Shown here piece by piece: positions 34,137-44,177 of a stretch of DNA of 64,000 nucleotides (positions are counted from its first letter, which is position 1; the number at the start of each line of letters is the position of its first letter). The stretch is from Stromatinia cepivora (taxonomy: Eukaryota > Ascomycota > Leotiomycetes > Helotiales > Sclerotiniaceae). The position numbers and the translations under genes were made by a program. The stretch spans positions 682,001 to 746,000 of the forward strand of contig RCTD01000025.1 of the NCBI GenBank assembly GCA_014898415.1, in the 5' to 3' direction. The notes below the pieces were generated by a model. It worked only from the letters and a program-made list of their open reading frames with translations. It ran no database searches and was not told the DNA's origin.

Positions 34137-36117
34137 ATGGCCACACATGATCCACGGAATCACTCGCCTTCGAGCGCGGAGAAAGCTTATGAGGGAGATC
34201 TTCCCATTGAGCGAGAGCGAACAGGCTCGCAAGATGTGGGTGAAGATAATGACCCAAGTCACAATCTTCATCGTGGTTTGAAGTCTCGACAAATTACTAT
34301 GATAGCAATCGGTGGTGCTATTGGAACTGGATTGATTATTGGAACGTACGTATTTCGTTTCTTTACACGGAGATTCGTCATTACATCCTTGCATGACAAG
34401 TCTCGCAAAGGGCGCAGGATCGTTTTGCTGACACGATGTTACAGGGGAAAACCGCTGGCTCAGGCAGGTCCAGCACCAGTTTTGATAGGCTATTCGATTG
34501 TTGGATTATTGTGCTTTTTGGTTATGGCTGCTCTTGGTGAGGTATGGTGGTTGTTATTAGCCTTCTCAAACGAACAACAGCTGACATATGAAAGATGGCT
34601 GCTTGGTTACCCTTGGCGAGTGGATTTACGGGTTACGCTACCAGATTTGTTGATCCGGCTTTAGGATTCTGTTTAGGATGGTAAGTCGCACTTCCCTACT
34701 CAACAAAGTAAATACTAACGAACTCCAGGAATTATTGGTTCAAATATATCATCGTTACACCTAATAATCTTACAGCGGCATCTTTAGTTATACAATATTG
34801 GGTACCGAGAGACAAAGTCAATCCTGGTGTCTTTATTGCTATATTCTTGGTTGCTATCGTCTGTATCAATTATTTTGGTGTGAAATTCTTTGGAGAATTC
34901 GAATTCTGGTTGTCAAGTATCAAAGTGGTTGTGATATTAGGTCTCATCCTCCTAAGTCTAGTCCTTGCATGCGGAGGAGGACCTGATCATCAGGCAACTG
35001 GATTCAAATATTGGGAAAACCCTGGAGCATTTCATGAGTACATTTTAAGTAAGTATCCTATGCATTTGAATATTTGGGATGATACTAATATCATATAGCT
35101 GGACATACTGGTAGATTTCTCGCCGTCTGGTCTACTTTCACCACCGCCGTCTTCGCCTATTTAGGTACGGAACTCGTTGGTGTAACAGTAGGAGAAGCCG
35201 CCAATCCACGAAAAGTTATCCCCAAAGCCATCAAACTCACCTTTTACCGAATCCTCCTCTTTTACGTCGTGCTGGTCTTCCTCCTCGGCATGCTCGTCCC
35301 ATATAATTCCAAACTCCTCCTTGACGCCACCAAAAAGAGCAACAATGCATCTGCCTCACCCTTCGTCGTCGCCATCCAAATAAGCGGTATCCAAGCCCTT
35401 CCCGCCATCTTCAATGCCTGTATCCTCATCTTCGTCTTCTCAGCCGCAAACTCTGATCTCTACATCGCATCTCGCACTCTCTATGGTCTTGCCTCGGAAG
35501 GAAAAGCTTTCAAAATCTTCAAACGCACTGATAAGCGCGGCGTTCCTATTTATGCTCTGGGTTTGAGCACTGCATTCTGTTTTCTCGCTTTCTTGGGTGT
35601 AAACACAGCCTCCTACACCGTGTTCGGCTATTTTGTCAACCTGGTCACCATGTTCGGTCTCCTCACCTGGATCTCCATCCTCATTTCCCACATTTACTTC
35701 ATACGCGCGCGTCGCGCCCAAGGAATCCAAAACACCGAATTAGCCTACGTAGCACCTCTCGGTATCTGGGGTTCCTATGGCGCTCTCTTCTTCTGTATCC
35801 TGATTGCCATCTTCAAAGGATTCGCACTCTTCTTATACAAGAAAACCACCGCCAAGGGCCAAACACCCGTCTTCGATCATTCCACTTTCATCACTACGTA
35901 TTTGGGTATTCCGTTGTACATTATCATGTTCTTCGGATACAAATTCACGATGAAGACGAAGATTTTGGCACCTTATGAAGCGGATCTGTTCAGTGGAAAG
36001 GCAAGGATCGATGCGCAGGAACAGGAGTATTTGGCGCAGGAGGCGGAGAGGAGGGGTGGTCATGCGGAGACGAAGTGGGAGAGAATTTATAGGTTGACGC
36101 TTGGCTGGGCCTTTTAG
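34137..36117 (+). CDS. DIP5: Dip5-like amino acid permease (YAT family)
   Basis: Plasma-membrane proton symporter; the yeast Dip5 branch prefers glutamate and aspartate. Five exons, 34137-34345, 34445-34541, 34595-34680, 34729-35048 and 35099-36117, give 576 residues. After a hydrophilic 45-residue N-terminus the first membrane segment carries the family signature IAIGGAIGTGLIIGTG. Diagnostic Dip5-like stretches follow: MAAWLPLASGFTGYATRFVD, LTAASLVIQYWVPRDKVNPG and FGVKFFGEFEFWLSSIKV. About twelve hydrophobic segments are present. Later conserved elements are YLGTELVGVTVGEAANPRK and FVFSAANSDLYIASRTLYGL. Splices restore TGKPLAQAG, LGEMAAWLP, GWNYWFKY and YILTGHTGRF in frame. Substrate preference is inferred from similarity only. 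Confidence 0.94.
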
Positions 36118-36788
36118 ATGTGACGGGGAGGAGTTAATGAGTGGAGTTGGTGACTGGATATCTAGGTATTCAAATATGATTTCCAATTATTGGATACGAA
36201 TTTTATGGATTTTATGAAAAAATTTGAAGGCTTAAAATAAAAATATATCGCACCATCTATCAAACTTGAATTTGTTGATGAACATGAACATGAACATAAA
36301 TCCAAAATACCAAGAACCATCACGTCAACCTTTGACTTTTGAAGGTGAAATCTTTGGAGGTCTAAAGAAGAGATAGGATTGGAATTGATTTGGATTTTTG
36401 TTTGTACTCTGGGAATTTATTGGTTGGATTCCAGAATGCCACTTTTGAGGCACAGTTCTGATTCCTTCTTTTTTTGGAGTTATATAGCTGCTAGTGTAGG
36501 AAAATATCTCGCAAGTAAGGTTCACCAACAAGAACTCACACTAAACTCTTTTTTGGAATAGGGTAGTCGCAAAACCATGCCTATTACGGGTTAGTTCAAT
36601 ATCAAAAAGCTCGAGGATGGGGGGTTTGGTATTGCATTTGCAAGCATTAGGTAGGTTTCTTTGTTTCGTGTTAATTAGCCCCAGAAACTTACTCCTTATT
36701 TCCATCTTATTCTGCTTTCCAGCCATATCTTTTATCCTCCACCAATGTATAGCTCCCTCTCTTCTACAAATTTCTCAATATCATACTC
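36118..36788. other. Intergenic, no gene seen
   Basis: Short AT-rich spacer between two plus-strand genes; contains a short ATGAACATGAACATAAA repeat near 36281. Promoter of the glycosyltransferase gene expected at the right end. Confidence 0.5.
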
Positions 36789-38242
36789 ATGCGGCGGTTA
36801 ACATGCCTCCCACGACTATATCTACGTTACTGTATGCTCCTCCTTCTTATTTCCTGTATACTATCCCTCACCCTTCTCTCCTACAATAATACCCTCATCC
36901 TACTCCTGCGATGGCATTCCCACAATATTCTAAATGTCATGACCCCAAAGAATGATAAATGGTTATCCAACCCGCCCGCTTTTCCCCTTGAAATAGACGA
37001 CGTGGGGTTGATTATCAAAACGGGGTTTTCGACTCGAGAGCGGCTCGTTGCGCAATTGGATGGTTTGCAGGAAGCGCATGTGGGGGGTAATGTTGTACTT
37101 GTGGGTGATTATTCTACGGTATCGGGAGGGCTGTTCAGAAATGATGATTTGGAGATACCGGTCTACGATGTGCTAGATATCATGGTCGAGAGTGGATCTC
37201 TTTCATCGCGACTAAATGCCTCACGGTTGCAACACTACTACAATCTCACAGCCGCTCTTTCTAGCGGAAATTTTGAGCTGGCGCATACGATTGGAGAGAT
37301 GTATGGATGGGAGATGGATATAATGAAGGTAAGTTATATTACTACTTCTTATGATCATGATTTCTTCCTTGCCTCCTTTTTTTATTCCTGCCTCCATGTA
37401 TTTTTTACAAATGCCATATTCTCCTAACTATTTCACAGCATATATCCGGACTACAACTTGGATATAAATTAATGCCATCTAAAAAATGGTACGTCATGTT
37501 AGATGATGATACATACATACTAGACGGATCACTTAAAAGTATTCTCGGACACCTAAACCCATCGCTTCCTTATTACATTGGAAACGCAATCGGCGATTAC
37601 AAAGCCAGATTTGCACACGGGGGTTCAGCTGTAGTGTTTTCGCAAGAAGCCATGAATCGCATCTTTATTCAAAATCCAGCTGTAGTTGCTGAAGCGCATT
37701 TGGAATCACTCGATGCTCGCTGGGGTGACAAACTTATTGCGACGACGGCGATGAAATGTGGGATATATTTGGATGAAAAGTATGATCGGTATTTTAATGG
37801 CGAGGCACCGCAAATTACACGACTACGGGGAGATCGATTCTGTGCCCCGCTCATCTCATTTCACAAAATGTCTCCGGCACAAATGCTGGGCGTTGGGCGA
37901 ATTTTCAAGAATATCAGTAATGTCGTGTCTTGGATTGATATATGGAAGATATATGGAGCACCAACTCTCGACGGTTTCCCAGCTAACCCTTTTCGTTCTA
38001 ATTGGGATCATGTCGGTAAGGTGGATGAAGCTACCATGACCACGAATGGGGTCATGACGAAAGAAGATTGTCTCGGACTTTGTCATATTCATAGCTCAAC
38101 GTGCTTATCGTGGACTTGGGATGCGGAAAGTAAGGCTTGTCATATTGGCCCGTGGATGATTGTTGGATACCCTTCGGGTGGGAGGGTCACTGGAGTTAAT
38201 GTCCCGCGGGCGATAAGGCTGTTAGATGAATGCCCTTCGTGA
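36789..38242 (+). CDS. GT31-like (fringe-type) glycosyltransferase, type II membrane protein
   Basis: Probable Golgi glycosyltransferase. Two exons, 36789-37328 and 37439-38242, give 447 residues. A short cytosolic N-terminus is followed by a membrane anchor at about residues 14-42 (CMLLLLISCILSLTLL). The catalytic domain has the metal-binding DxD motif in YVMLDDDTYIL and a downstream FAHGGSAVVFS, as in fringe-like enzymes. The C-terminal 75 residues hold six or more Cys (EDCLGLCHIHSSTCLSWTW, ACHIGPW), resembling a PAN/apple-type module seen on related fungal enzymes. The 110-bp intron has a CTAAC branch site and TTTCACAG acceptor. Substrate unknown. Confidence 0.87.
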
Positions 38243-39187
38243 ACTTATCTTGTCGATGAATCATGAAGGAGGTCTTCGTGATTGAATATATTGAATTCGT
38301 TTGCCCAAACTTTGGACTATGGGTCCTCTGCGACCCGTGTATAGGAGTTACCTGCTGTCTCATTGGGCCTGTCATATTCCATTAATAAACGAAGGCGTCA
38401 AATAAAATTTGATTGCATTGGAATGGGTACTAAATAAGGTAGACGGTGAACAAAGGTTATACGATAATTCCATCTCATACTCACCTATTCACTCCAACAT
38501 ATGGGGAGCTATCGATACCAAATAGTGTGATAGAATGAGCTTAGAGGTAAGGTTGATGTCCGTTTTTGGAGGATCTAAAGGAGGCATAATTAGCCTGCTG
38601 AAAGGGGAGGTGATGGAGGTTTTGATAGGTCTTCGGTAAGGGGATGCTTGATGTAATGTTCTACGGGAGGTTGGTCATGTATGTGAGCGGTAGGTATACA
38701 TGTAACTATGAATCACATGATGATCTTGAAGAGAGATAGTTAGACAGTGATCTGATGTATGAAGGGCGATCATGGTGGGCGAGAGTAGAATTGTCGCACC
38801 AAGGATTGTAAAGTAGAAAATTGATTAGCGGGGAACTGGAGAAGAAGTGGAAGAAATATGGGAGTGGAACACGGATGCGGAAGCGACTTTCATGAATGAG
38901 GTGTTTCTCGGGTGTCGAGTGAAGAATGAATGGTTTTGGTTGCACGATATTGACTTTTGGGGATACCCTTGCAATTCGTACAGATAATTAATTAATGTAT
39001 TTTCTCTGTTGACATAATAACAACGCAGCCAGTAATGCGTAACCCAAACCACGTTAAACCTGATCTCAATCCCCATCTTATTCCTAAACCTCGAGTATGG
39101 ATCTCCTGGATCACTTCACCATACACCAGACTAGAAGACTTGAAGCCCATAGCTCATCCCTAGGACGCACGCCAATTACCGCAACAC
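38243..39187. other. Convergent 3' region, no gene seen
   Basis: About 950 bp between convergent genes. Frames are interrupted; no motif or repeat stands out. Confidence 0.5.
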
Positions 39188-40141
39188 TCATAAAGACAAA
39201 TTTGCGAATCCATCGAAAATTTCCGTATCCTCTACTTGGCCTCTCAATACACCCATCTCCTCAATATCTGTCTTCTCACTCCACGCTCCCCTAATGGCCT
39301 GCTTCTCAATGTACACCCTATGCAGAACATGCCTTTCCATATCCAAGATATCAAAGCCATACCCCCCATCCTCTATGAGTAACGTCAAATGTTCCTCTGG
39401 CACATCCCTACAGGTCTCCTCCGCAACCCGTTCTACGAAGCCGTTCGCTTCTTCTAGCGTTATATAAACACCGGTGACCGTGGTTATTGCGAGAGATTCT
39501 GCTGCGACTGGGATTGCGTCGTGTAGCACGATATAGGCATATTGCGCCTGGCTTTGATTTTGAGCAACGATTTCGCGATAAAGATTGAGGGGAGACATGG
39601 TTGGGGTAACAGTAAAGTCTTCGATTGTTCCTGATGGGGATACTTCTGTGCAGGATGTTGCTGTTGTTGTTGGTGAGGACACCGGAGTGTCGAATGGCTT
39701 TGGAGAGCTTGTTGGAGTCAAGTATTCGAGAATCTCAGTGTAATCTGCTTCGAGTTTGGAGGTTGTGTTTTGGTATGTGTCCTTTTGCTTTTTGAGTGAC
39801 TCTGTATCTTCGTCCGAGTCACTGGCGGCAAGTGGACGCCGTGTTTTGAGCCACACATCGTTGGCAAAGCTCTTACCCAGAGGTTGGTCAATACAATGCC
39901 AGTCTAATCTCGCTGGACAATGGAGGTCAGGGTAGGGGCTTGATGAAGTTGAAGAATGATTCTCAGATAATGGTATGAGGGATTCCTTCGATGATGATGC
40001 ATCGTATAAAGATGATGACGAGCTCGTGAGCTCACTTTGTGCTCCATACAATCCGTCATATAACCCGTCCACCCCGGCGTCACTATTAGAGGTCTGATAA
40101 GTCGTATTGTATAGATGCGGTGCAAGTAATGAATTTTCCAT
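39188..40141 (-). CDS. Orphan protein, paralogue of the next gene upstream
   Basis: Uninterrupted 317-residue frame with an ATG at 40141. The first 180 residues are Ser/Thr-rich and look disordered (repeats such as GLYDGLYG). The C-terminal part, about residues 195-300, is a folded-looking module: QYAYIVLHD, then TGVYITLEEANGFVERVAEE, then RVYIEKQAIRGAWSEK. The same order of elements occurs in the neighbouring gene at 40646-41098. No named family recognised. Being lineage-restricted is a guess. Confidence 0.72.
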   Translation of the reverse strand: MENSLLAPHLYNTTYQTSNSDAGVDGLYDGLYGAQSELTSSSSSLYDASSSKESLIPLSENHSSTSSSPYPDLHCPARLDWHCIDQPLGKSFANDVWLKTRRPLAASDSDEDTESLKKQKDTYQNTTSKLEADYTEILEYLTPTSSPKPFDTPVSSPTTTATSCTEVSPSGTIEDFTVTPTMSPLNLYREIVAQNQSQAQYAYIVLHDAIPVAAESLAITTVTGVYITLEEANGFVERVAEETCRDVPEEHLTLLIEDGGYGFDILDMERHVLHRVYIEKQAIRGAWSEKTDIEEMGVLRGQVEDTEIFDGFANLSL

Positions 40142-40645
40142 GATGATACTTTCAATAACTAAAAATGTATGGAAGAAGTACTATGTTGATGTTTTGTATG
40201 AGTTGTGTTTTGTTCGGGAACGTAGCAGGTCTGAAATACAATAGTACAGCATAGGGTTCCTTCCTCTTTTGATACAGTGTCATTCACAGCCGCCCCCTTC
40301 TTTTTCATTTCCATATTTCTTCCTTCCAAATTAAGTCGTAGGTAAAATCCAGTGATACAATGAGTCCGGAATGTGCTCTCGCTTCGGAAGAAATGAATCA
40401 CATACCAAAGTATACTTCTTTCCAGATTCTATTTTCGAGGGTGATTAAATTAGAATGATAACTTCAAACACATTGCTGAGGAGGAGGGCCGCTTTCCCCT
40501 CTCAATGTAATATGCTGGTTGTGTTGAGATGAATGAATTGAGCAGGAAAAATAACCTCGCTTGATAGGTAATTGGTTCAACCCCTGATACTAGAATCATT
40601 CACAGATAATACCATCTTATAACGGCAGCCAAGTTTGTCTTCAAA
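40142..40645. other. Spacer between two related minus-strand genes
   Basis: About 500 bp carrying the 3' end of the upstream gene and the promoter of the downstream one; nothing else seen. Confidence 0.45.
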
Positions 40646-41098
40646 CTATTCCTCGCCTCCTTCTCCATCCTCCACTCTGCCACCCACGCCTGCGTCATAA
40701 CCCCATTCTCTCTGCTTTTCGGAGCCTGGCGCTCGTAGCATATGCTTCTCCACGTAAAGAGTTGCCGTGTCACCTTCTCCGGTGTCACTATTGTACCACC
40801 TCAACAGACCATTATGCTCTGTAATTTCAACAGTTTCTTCATCCTCTGTGATCAAGCCCTCATACTCCTTACTGACAATTCTCTTTATACAATTCGTGGC
40901 ATCTTCAATGGTTGAAAAGACTCCAGCCACGCCAGTAGAATCGCCTTGATTGTAATTCAACGAAGTTTCGTGCATAACAATATACACATATTGCTTGGGT
41001 AATGAATCGGATATTTTGGTGCGCTTCGTTTTGGGTTCACTGGTAGGTGTATTTGTAGAATTTGCAGCTCTTTTTGACGAACGCGTACCGCTGGACAT
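40646..41098 (-). CDS. Small orphan protein sharing a module with its neighbour
   Basis: Uninterrupted 150-residue frame, ATG at 41098. A basic, Ser/Thr-rich N-terminus (SSKRAANST, EPKTKRTKIS) could be a nuclear signal. Residues about 35-135 show QYVYIVMHE, TGVAGVFSTIEDATNCIKRI, then ATLYVEKHMLRAPGSEK. These match in order QYAYIVLHD, TGVYITLEEANGFVERV and RVYIEKQAIRGAWSEK of the gene at 39188-40141. It is therefore a divergent tandem paralogue lacking the long disordered N-terminus. Function unknown. Confidence 0.72.
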   Translation of the reverse strand: MSSGTRSSKRAANSTNTPTSEPKTKRTKISDSLPKQYVYIVMHETSLNYNQGDSTGVAGVFSTIEDATNCIKRIVSKEYEGLITEDEETVEITEHNGLLRWYNSDTGEGDTATLYVEKHMLRAPGSEKQREWGYDAGVGGRVEDGEGGEE

Positions 41099-41799
41099 GA
41101 TTATGAATATCTATTGGTAAGTTTATGCTGAAGTTGAGGTTGTGCTTCAATCAAGATAAATACAAGGTCTGCAGTTTGAGAATATTGACGTGTAGATGCA
41201 CGGTCCTGGTCAATCATGTCTGTACCGTCGAAAGCTCACCGGGAACACATTTCTTTCCAAGATTATGACAACCTCGCTACGTTCAACCCTTACCATCATG
41301 TTCTGTGCCGATATTTCTCGTTCGCAACACTCTTCTCACAATTACGGGCGTCTTCCTGATCAGGTAGTAGCCATGAATTACCCTATCAGTTAAAGAAGGG
41401 AACAGATATGAGTCTGTTGATATAAATGTAGTATTGAGGGAACTCTGTTACATTCTCATAAACGTGCCATTCACAAGTTAGACAGATATCGTTTGTGTTG
41501 ATATATTGCCATATATGGTTAGCGCCCAACATGCGGGGTCCCAGAAAGACATGCATGAAGCTTTGAGCATCTCAATGAAAAGTTGCAAATTAAGATACCT
41601 ATAAACAGTTGACTCACCAATTGACTCACAAATCAATAGATTTTAAGTGAGATTCGTAGGTGAACTTATTATAAAGTATCCCCGGATTCTAATAGGAATC
41701 ATCTATCTACATTTCTATTCATCTTTCCTACCCACTGAGCTCTGACTGATCTCTCAACAATTTCTACTCAATTGACCTATCTCTTTACTCACCAGCAGA
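41099..41799. promoter_or_regulatory. Intergenic region holding the OTC promoter
   Basis: About 700 bp between the divergent orphan gene (minus) and OTC (plus). It contains paired TGACTCA sites (listed separately). The 65-codon open stretch at 41196-41393 lacks support. Confidence 0.5.
41610..41628 (+). promoter_or_regulatory. Two Gcn4/CPC-1 sites upstream of OTC
   Basis: TGACTCA occurs at 41610-41616 and 41622-41628, 12 bp apart and about 170-190 bp before the OTC start codon. This 7-mer is the classic binding site of the general amino acid (cross-pathway) control activator. Two copies in tandem before an arginine-biosynthesis gene make chance unlikely. Confidence 0.7.
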
Positions 41800-42958
41800 A
41801 TGACTCTCAATTCATTGCGTCCTGGATCTCGCGCTCTGCAGAACTTTAGCAGAGCTCAATTGCGTTCATACAGCCATGCCTCAAAACCTCTTACCTCACC
41901 TTTCGCGCCCCGTCATCTTCTCTCCATTGCAGATCTCACTCCCTCCGAGCTTACTACTCTCGTTCGCGCCGCACATTCGCACAAGGTCGCACTTAAATCT
42001 GGCGCCGTTCCCACGTCTCTCCTCAATTCATTGACTGGTAAAGTAATTGCCATGCCATTCTCCAAACGCAGCACTCGTACGCGTGTCTCTACCGAATCGG
42101 CGGTTACCACAATGGGCGGACATCCTATGTTTCTTGGTTCCGGCGACATCCAATTGGGTGTCAATGAATCATTATACGATACTTCAGTTGTGATTTCGAG
42201 CATGACTGCAGGCATTGTAGCTAGAGTGGGACCTCATTCGGATGTTGCGGGTTTGGCAAAGTGGTCGAGTGTACCAGTTATTAATGCTTTATCCGACGAG
42301 TACCACCCCTTACAAACTATTGCCGATTACCTCACGATCCACGAAGCATTCCCGTCGCAGCCTTCCAGAAGCTCGCCACAAATTACACCAAGCTTGGGTC
42401 TGGAGGGCATGAAGATCGCTTGGATTGGAGACTCAAATAATGTTCTCTTCGACCTTGCAATTGGAGCTATGAAACTAGGTATCAATATTTCGGTTTCTTC
42501 ACCAGAGGGTTACAAAATCCCAGAATATATGCGCAAGATCATACAATCTGCTGCAACTACAACGGATACACCAGGAACACTTACAGAGGTTTCTGTGCCC
42601 GAAGAGGCTATAAAGGATGCGGATGTACTAGTGACTGATACATGGATTTCTATGGGCCAGGAAGAAGAGTCAGCTAAGAGACTTAAGGCATTTTCTGGAT
42701 ACCAAATTACAGAGGAAATGGCAAAGAGAGGTGGTGCTAAAGACGGTTGGAAATTCATGCATTGTCTACCTAGACATCAAGATGAAGTCAACGACGCAGT
42801 ATTCTACGGCCCCAGGAGCTTGGTCTTCCCAGAGGCCGAGAACAGATTATATTCTGCTATTAGTAAGTTTCCAAATCACCTACAAGTTGGGGTTTACATA
42901 CTAACTAAAAATAGCTGCTTTGGAAGCATTCGTAGTCAACAAGGGCAAGATCGTGTGA
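41800..42958 (+). CDS. ARG3: Ornithine carbamoyltransferase, mitochondrial
   Basis: Transfers the carbamoyl group to ornithine, making citrulline for arginine synthesis. Exons 41800-42862 and 42915-42958, 368 residues. The first 25-30 residues (Arg/Ser-rich, no acidic residues) fit a mitochondrial presequence. Carbamoyl-phosphate binding is in SKRSTRTRVS and DEYHPLQTIADYL; the ornithine-site Cys is in MHCLPRH. The 52-bp intron (GTAAGT, CTAACTAA, AATAG) joins YSAI to TALEAFVVNKGKIV and stop. Reading past the donor would give a false 62-residue tail. Two TGACTCA sites upstream suggest cross-pathway control. Confidence 0.96.
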
Positions 42959-43855
42959 AGGCATTTGAGTTTGCATATATACCAAGGCGCTATCCGGAGT
43001 ACAAAGGAAGGGTAATTGTAGCAATCATGAATTCACATTATGCACCATGGTTCATGTTTGAAAGTAATATCGTCTCTATTGGACATTCATAACTATGCTA
43101 TACGCACAAAAAGTTCCCACCACACCATTTCCCGAAAACAATTTGGGTGTTTAACTCAATAAGACCGAATCATAACCTCCACCATCCCAGAATGAACTTA
43201 ACTTTTCCTCAAAAAGTTCAGACGAACAAATGAATATCCCTCAAAAGCAAGGATATAAACCAATAACGCCTCTTCTTCGAGGCCAACCTTGCCACCAGCA
43301 AAAGACTCCATGAAAACCACCATCATCAACCGAATGAATCCTTTAAGCAAACGAGCACCAAACTCTAACAATCAAACCCACTATCAATCCCCCATCCCCT
43401 CTAATCCTCCACCCTCACCATATGAAATAGCACTTGACTCCAAGCATCCACACTCAAGAGCAGCAGCACACCCGTGGGTTTTTCCTCCTTCCTCCTCCAC
43501 GAACCAAAAAAAAAGACTACAAAAAACATAAAACCCATGCTTTCCCAAACTAGCTGATGATGGCACGATCGAATTATTTCGAAAATGGAAATACGGTATA
43601 GGAGAGCCTGAGGTGTCGTCAATAATTTCGACGGCAGACTCGAGTGTTTGGAATGTTTTAGAGAGATTCTCATCGAGGACATTCCTCTAGGGAATTGTTT
43701 GACAAATCCAGCTTGGGATGTTTGTTCACTGTCTTTTGCTCCATCAAGTCTATGATCTTTGTCATAGGATATTATTAACGAAAGTTTGAAGAATTAATGC
43801 TCCCATTCAAAGGCTCAGAGAGACAGATAGCGGCCCATTGACGAGGGTCGAGTTG
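42959..43855. other. Convergent 3' region, no gene seen
   Basis: About 900 bp between OTC (plus) and the RING gene region (minus). Pyrimidine-rich at 43380-43500. Open stretches here lack ATG starts or motifs. Confidence 0.45.
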
Positions 43856-44177
43856 CTACTTTATCAATTCCATCAATTTCCGCCACTTCTCCAACGCCCC
43901 TGCGTGATTAGCATCCATTGCCTTGCGAAAAGCATCTATTTCCGTGGGATGGTGAAGTCGAATATAGGCTTCTGTCCAGGCATCAAACTCGCCTTCCCTT
44001 CTCAACTGTATGATTACACACCGTAATCGGTCGCCGCCCGCTTCTAGTACGTGTCGTCGATAGACCTGCGATTCTGCTTCACTCATCTTGTGGAGAGTGG
44101 ACGCTAATACCTCGGCGCCGCCTTTTAATAGCTCCAATTTCCGCTCCTGGAATTCTTCTTCACTCGAACCAAAGCTC
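43856..44177 (-). pseudogene. Out-of-frame C-terminal segment of the SWIM-RING gene
   Basis: This minus-strand frame is protein-like: SSEEEFQERKLELLKGGAEV near its start, then YRRHVLEAGGDRLRCVIIQL, ending EKWRKLMELIK. It begins immediately after a TAA in its own frame and overlaps the end of the SWIM-RING frame, shifted by 2 nt. It reads as the natural C-terminal continuation. It could be rejoined by an intron (44275-44179, GTGAAG..ATAAG) or be disconnected by a 2-nt slippage in AGAGAG near 44174-44180. Confidence 0.5.

Noticed and set aside
42863..43092. Longer OTC C-terminus from an unspliced frame
   Set aside because: A canonical 52-bp intron joins to the conserved ending and a stop at 42958; the read-through tail has no OTC similarity.
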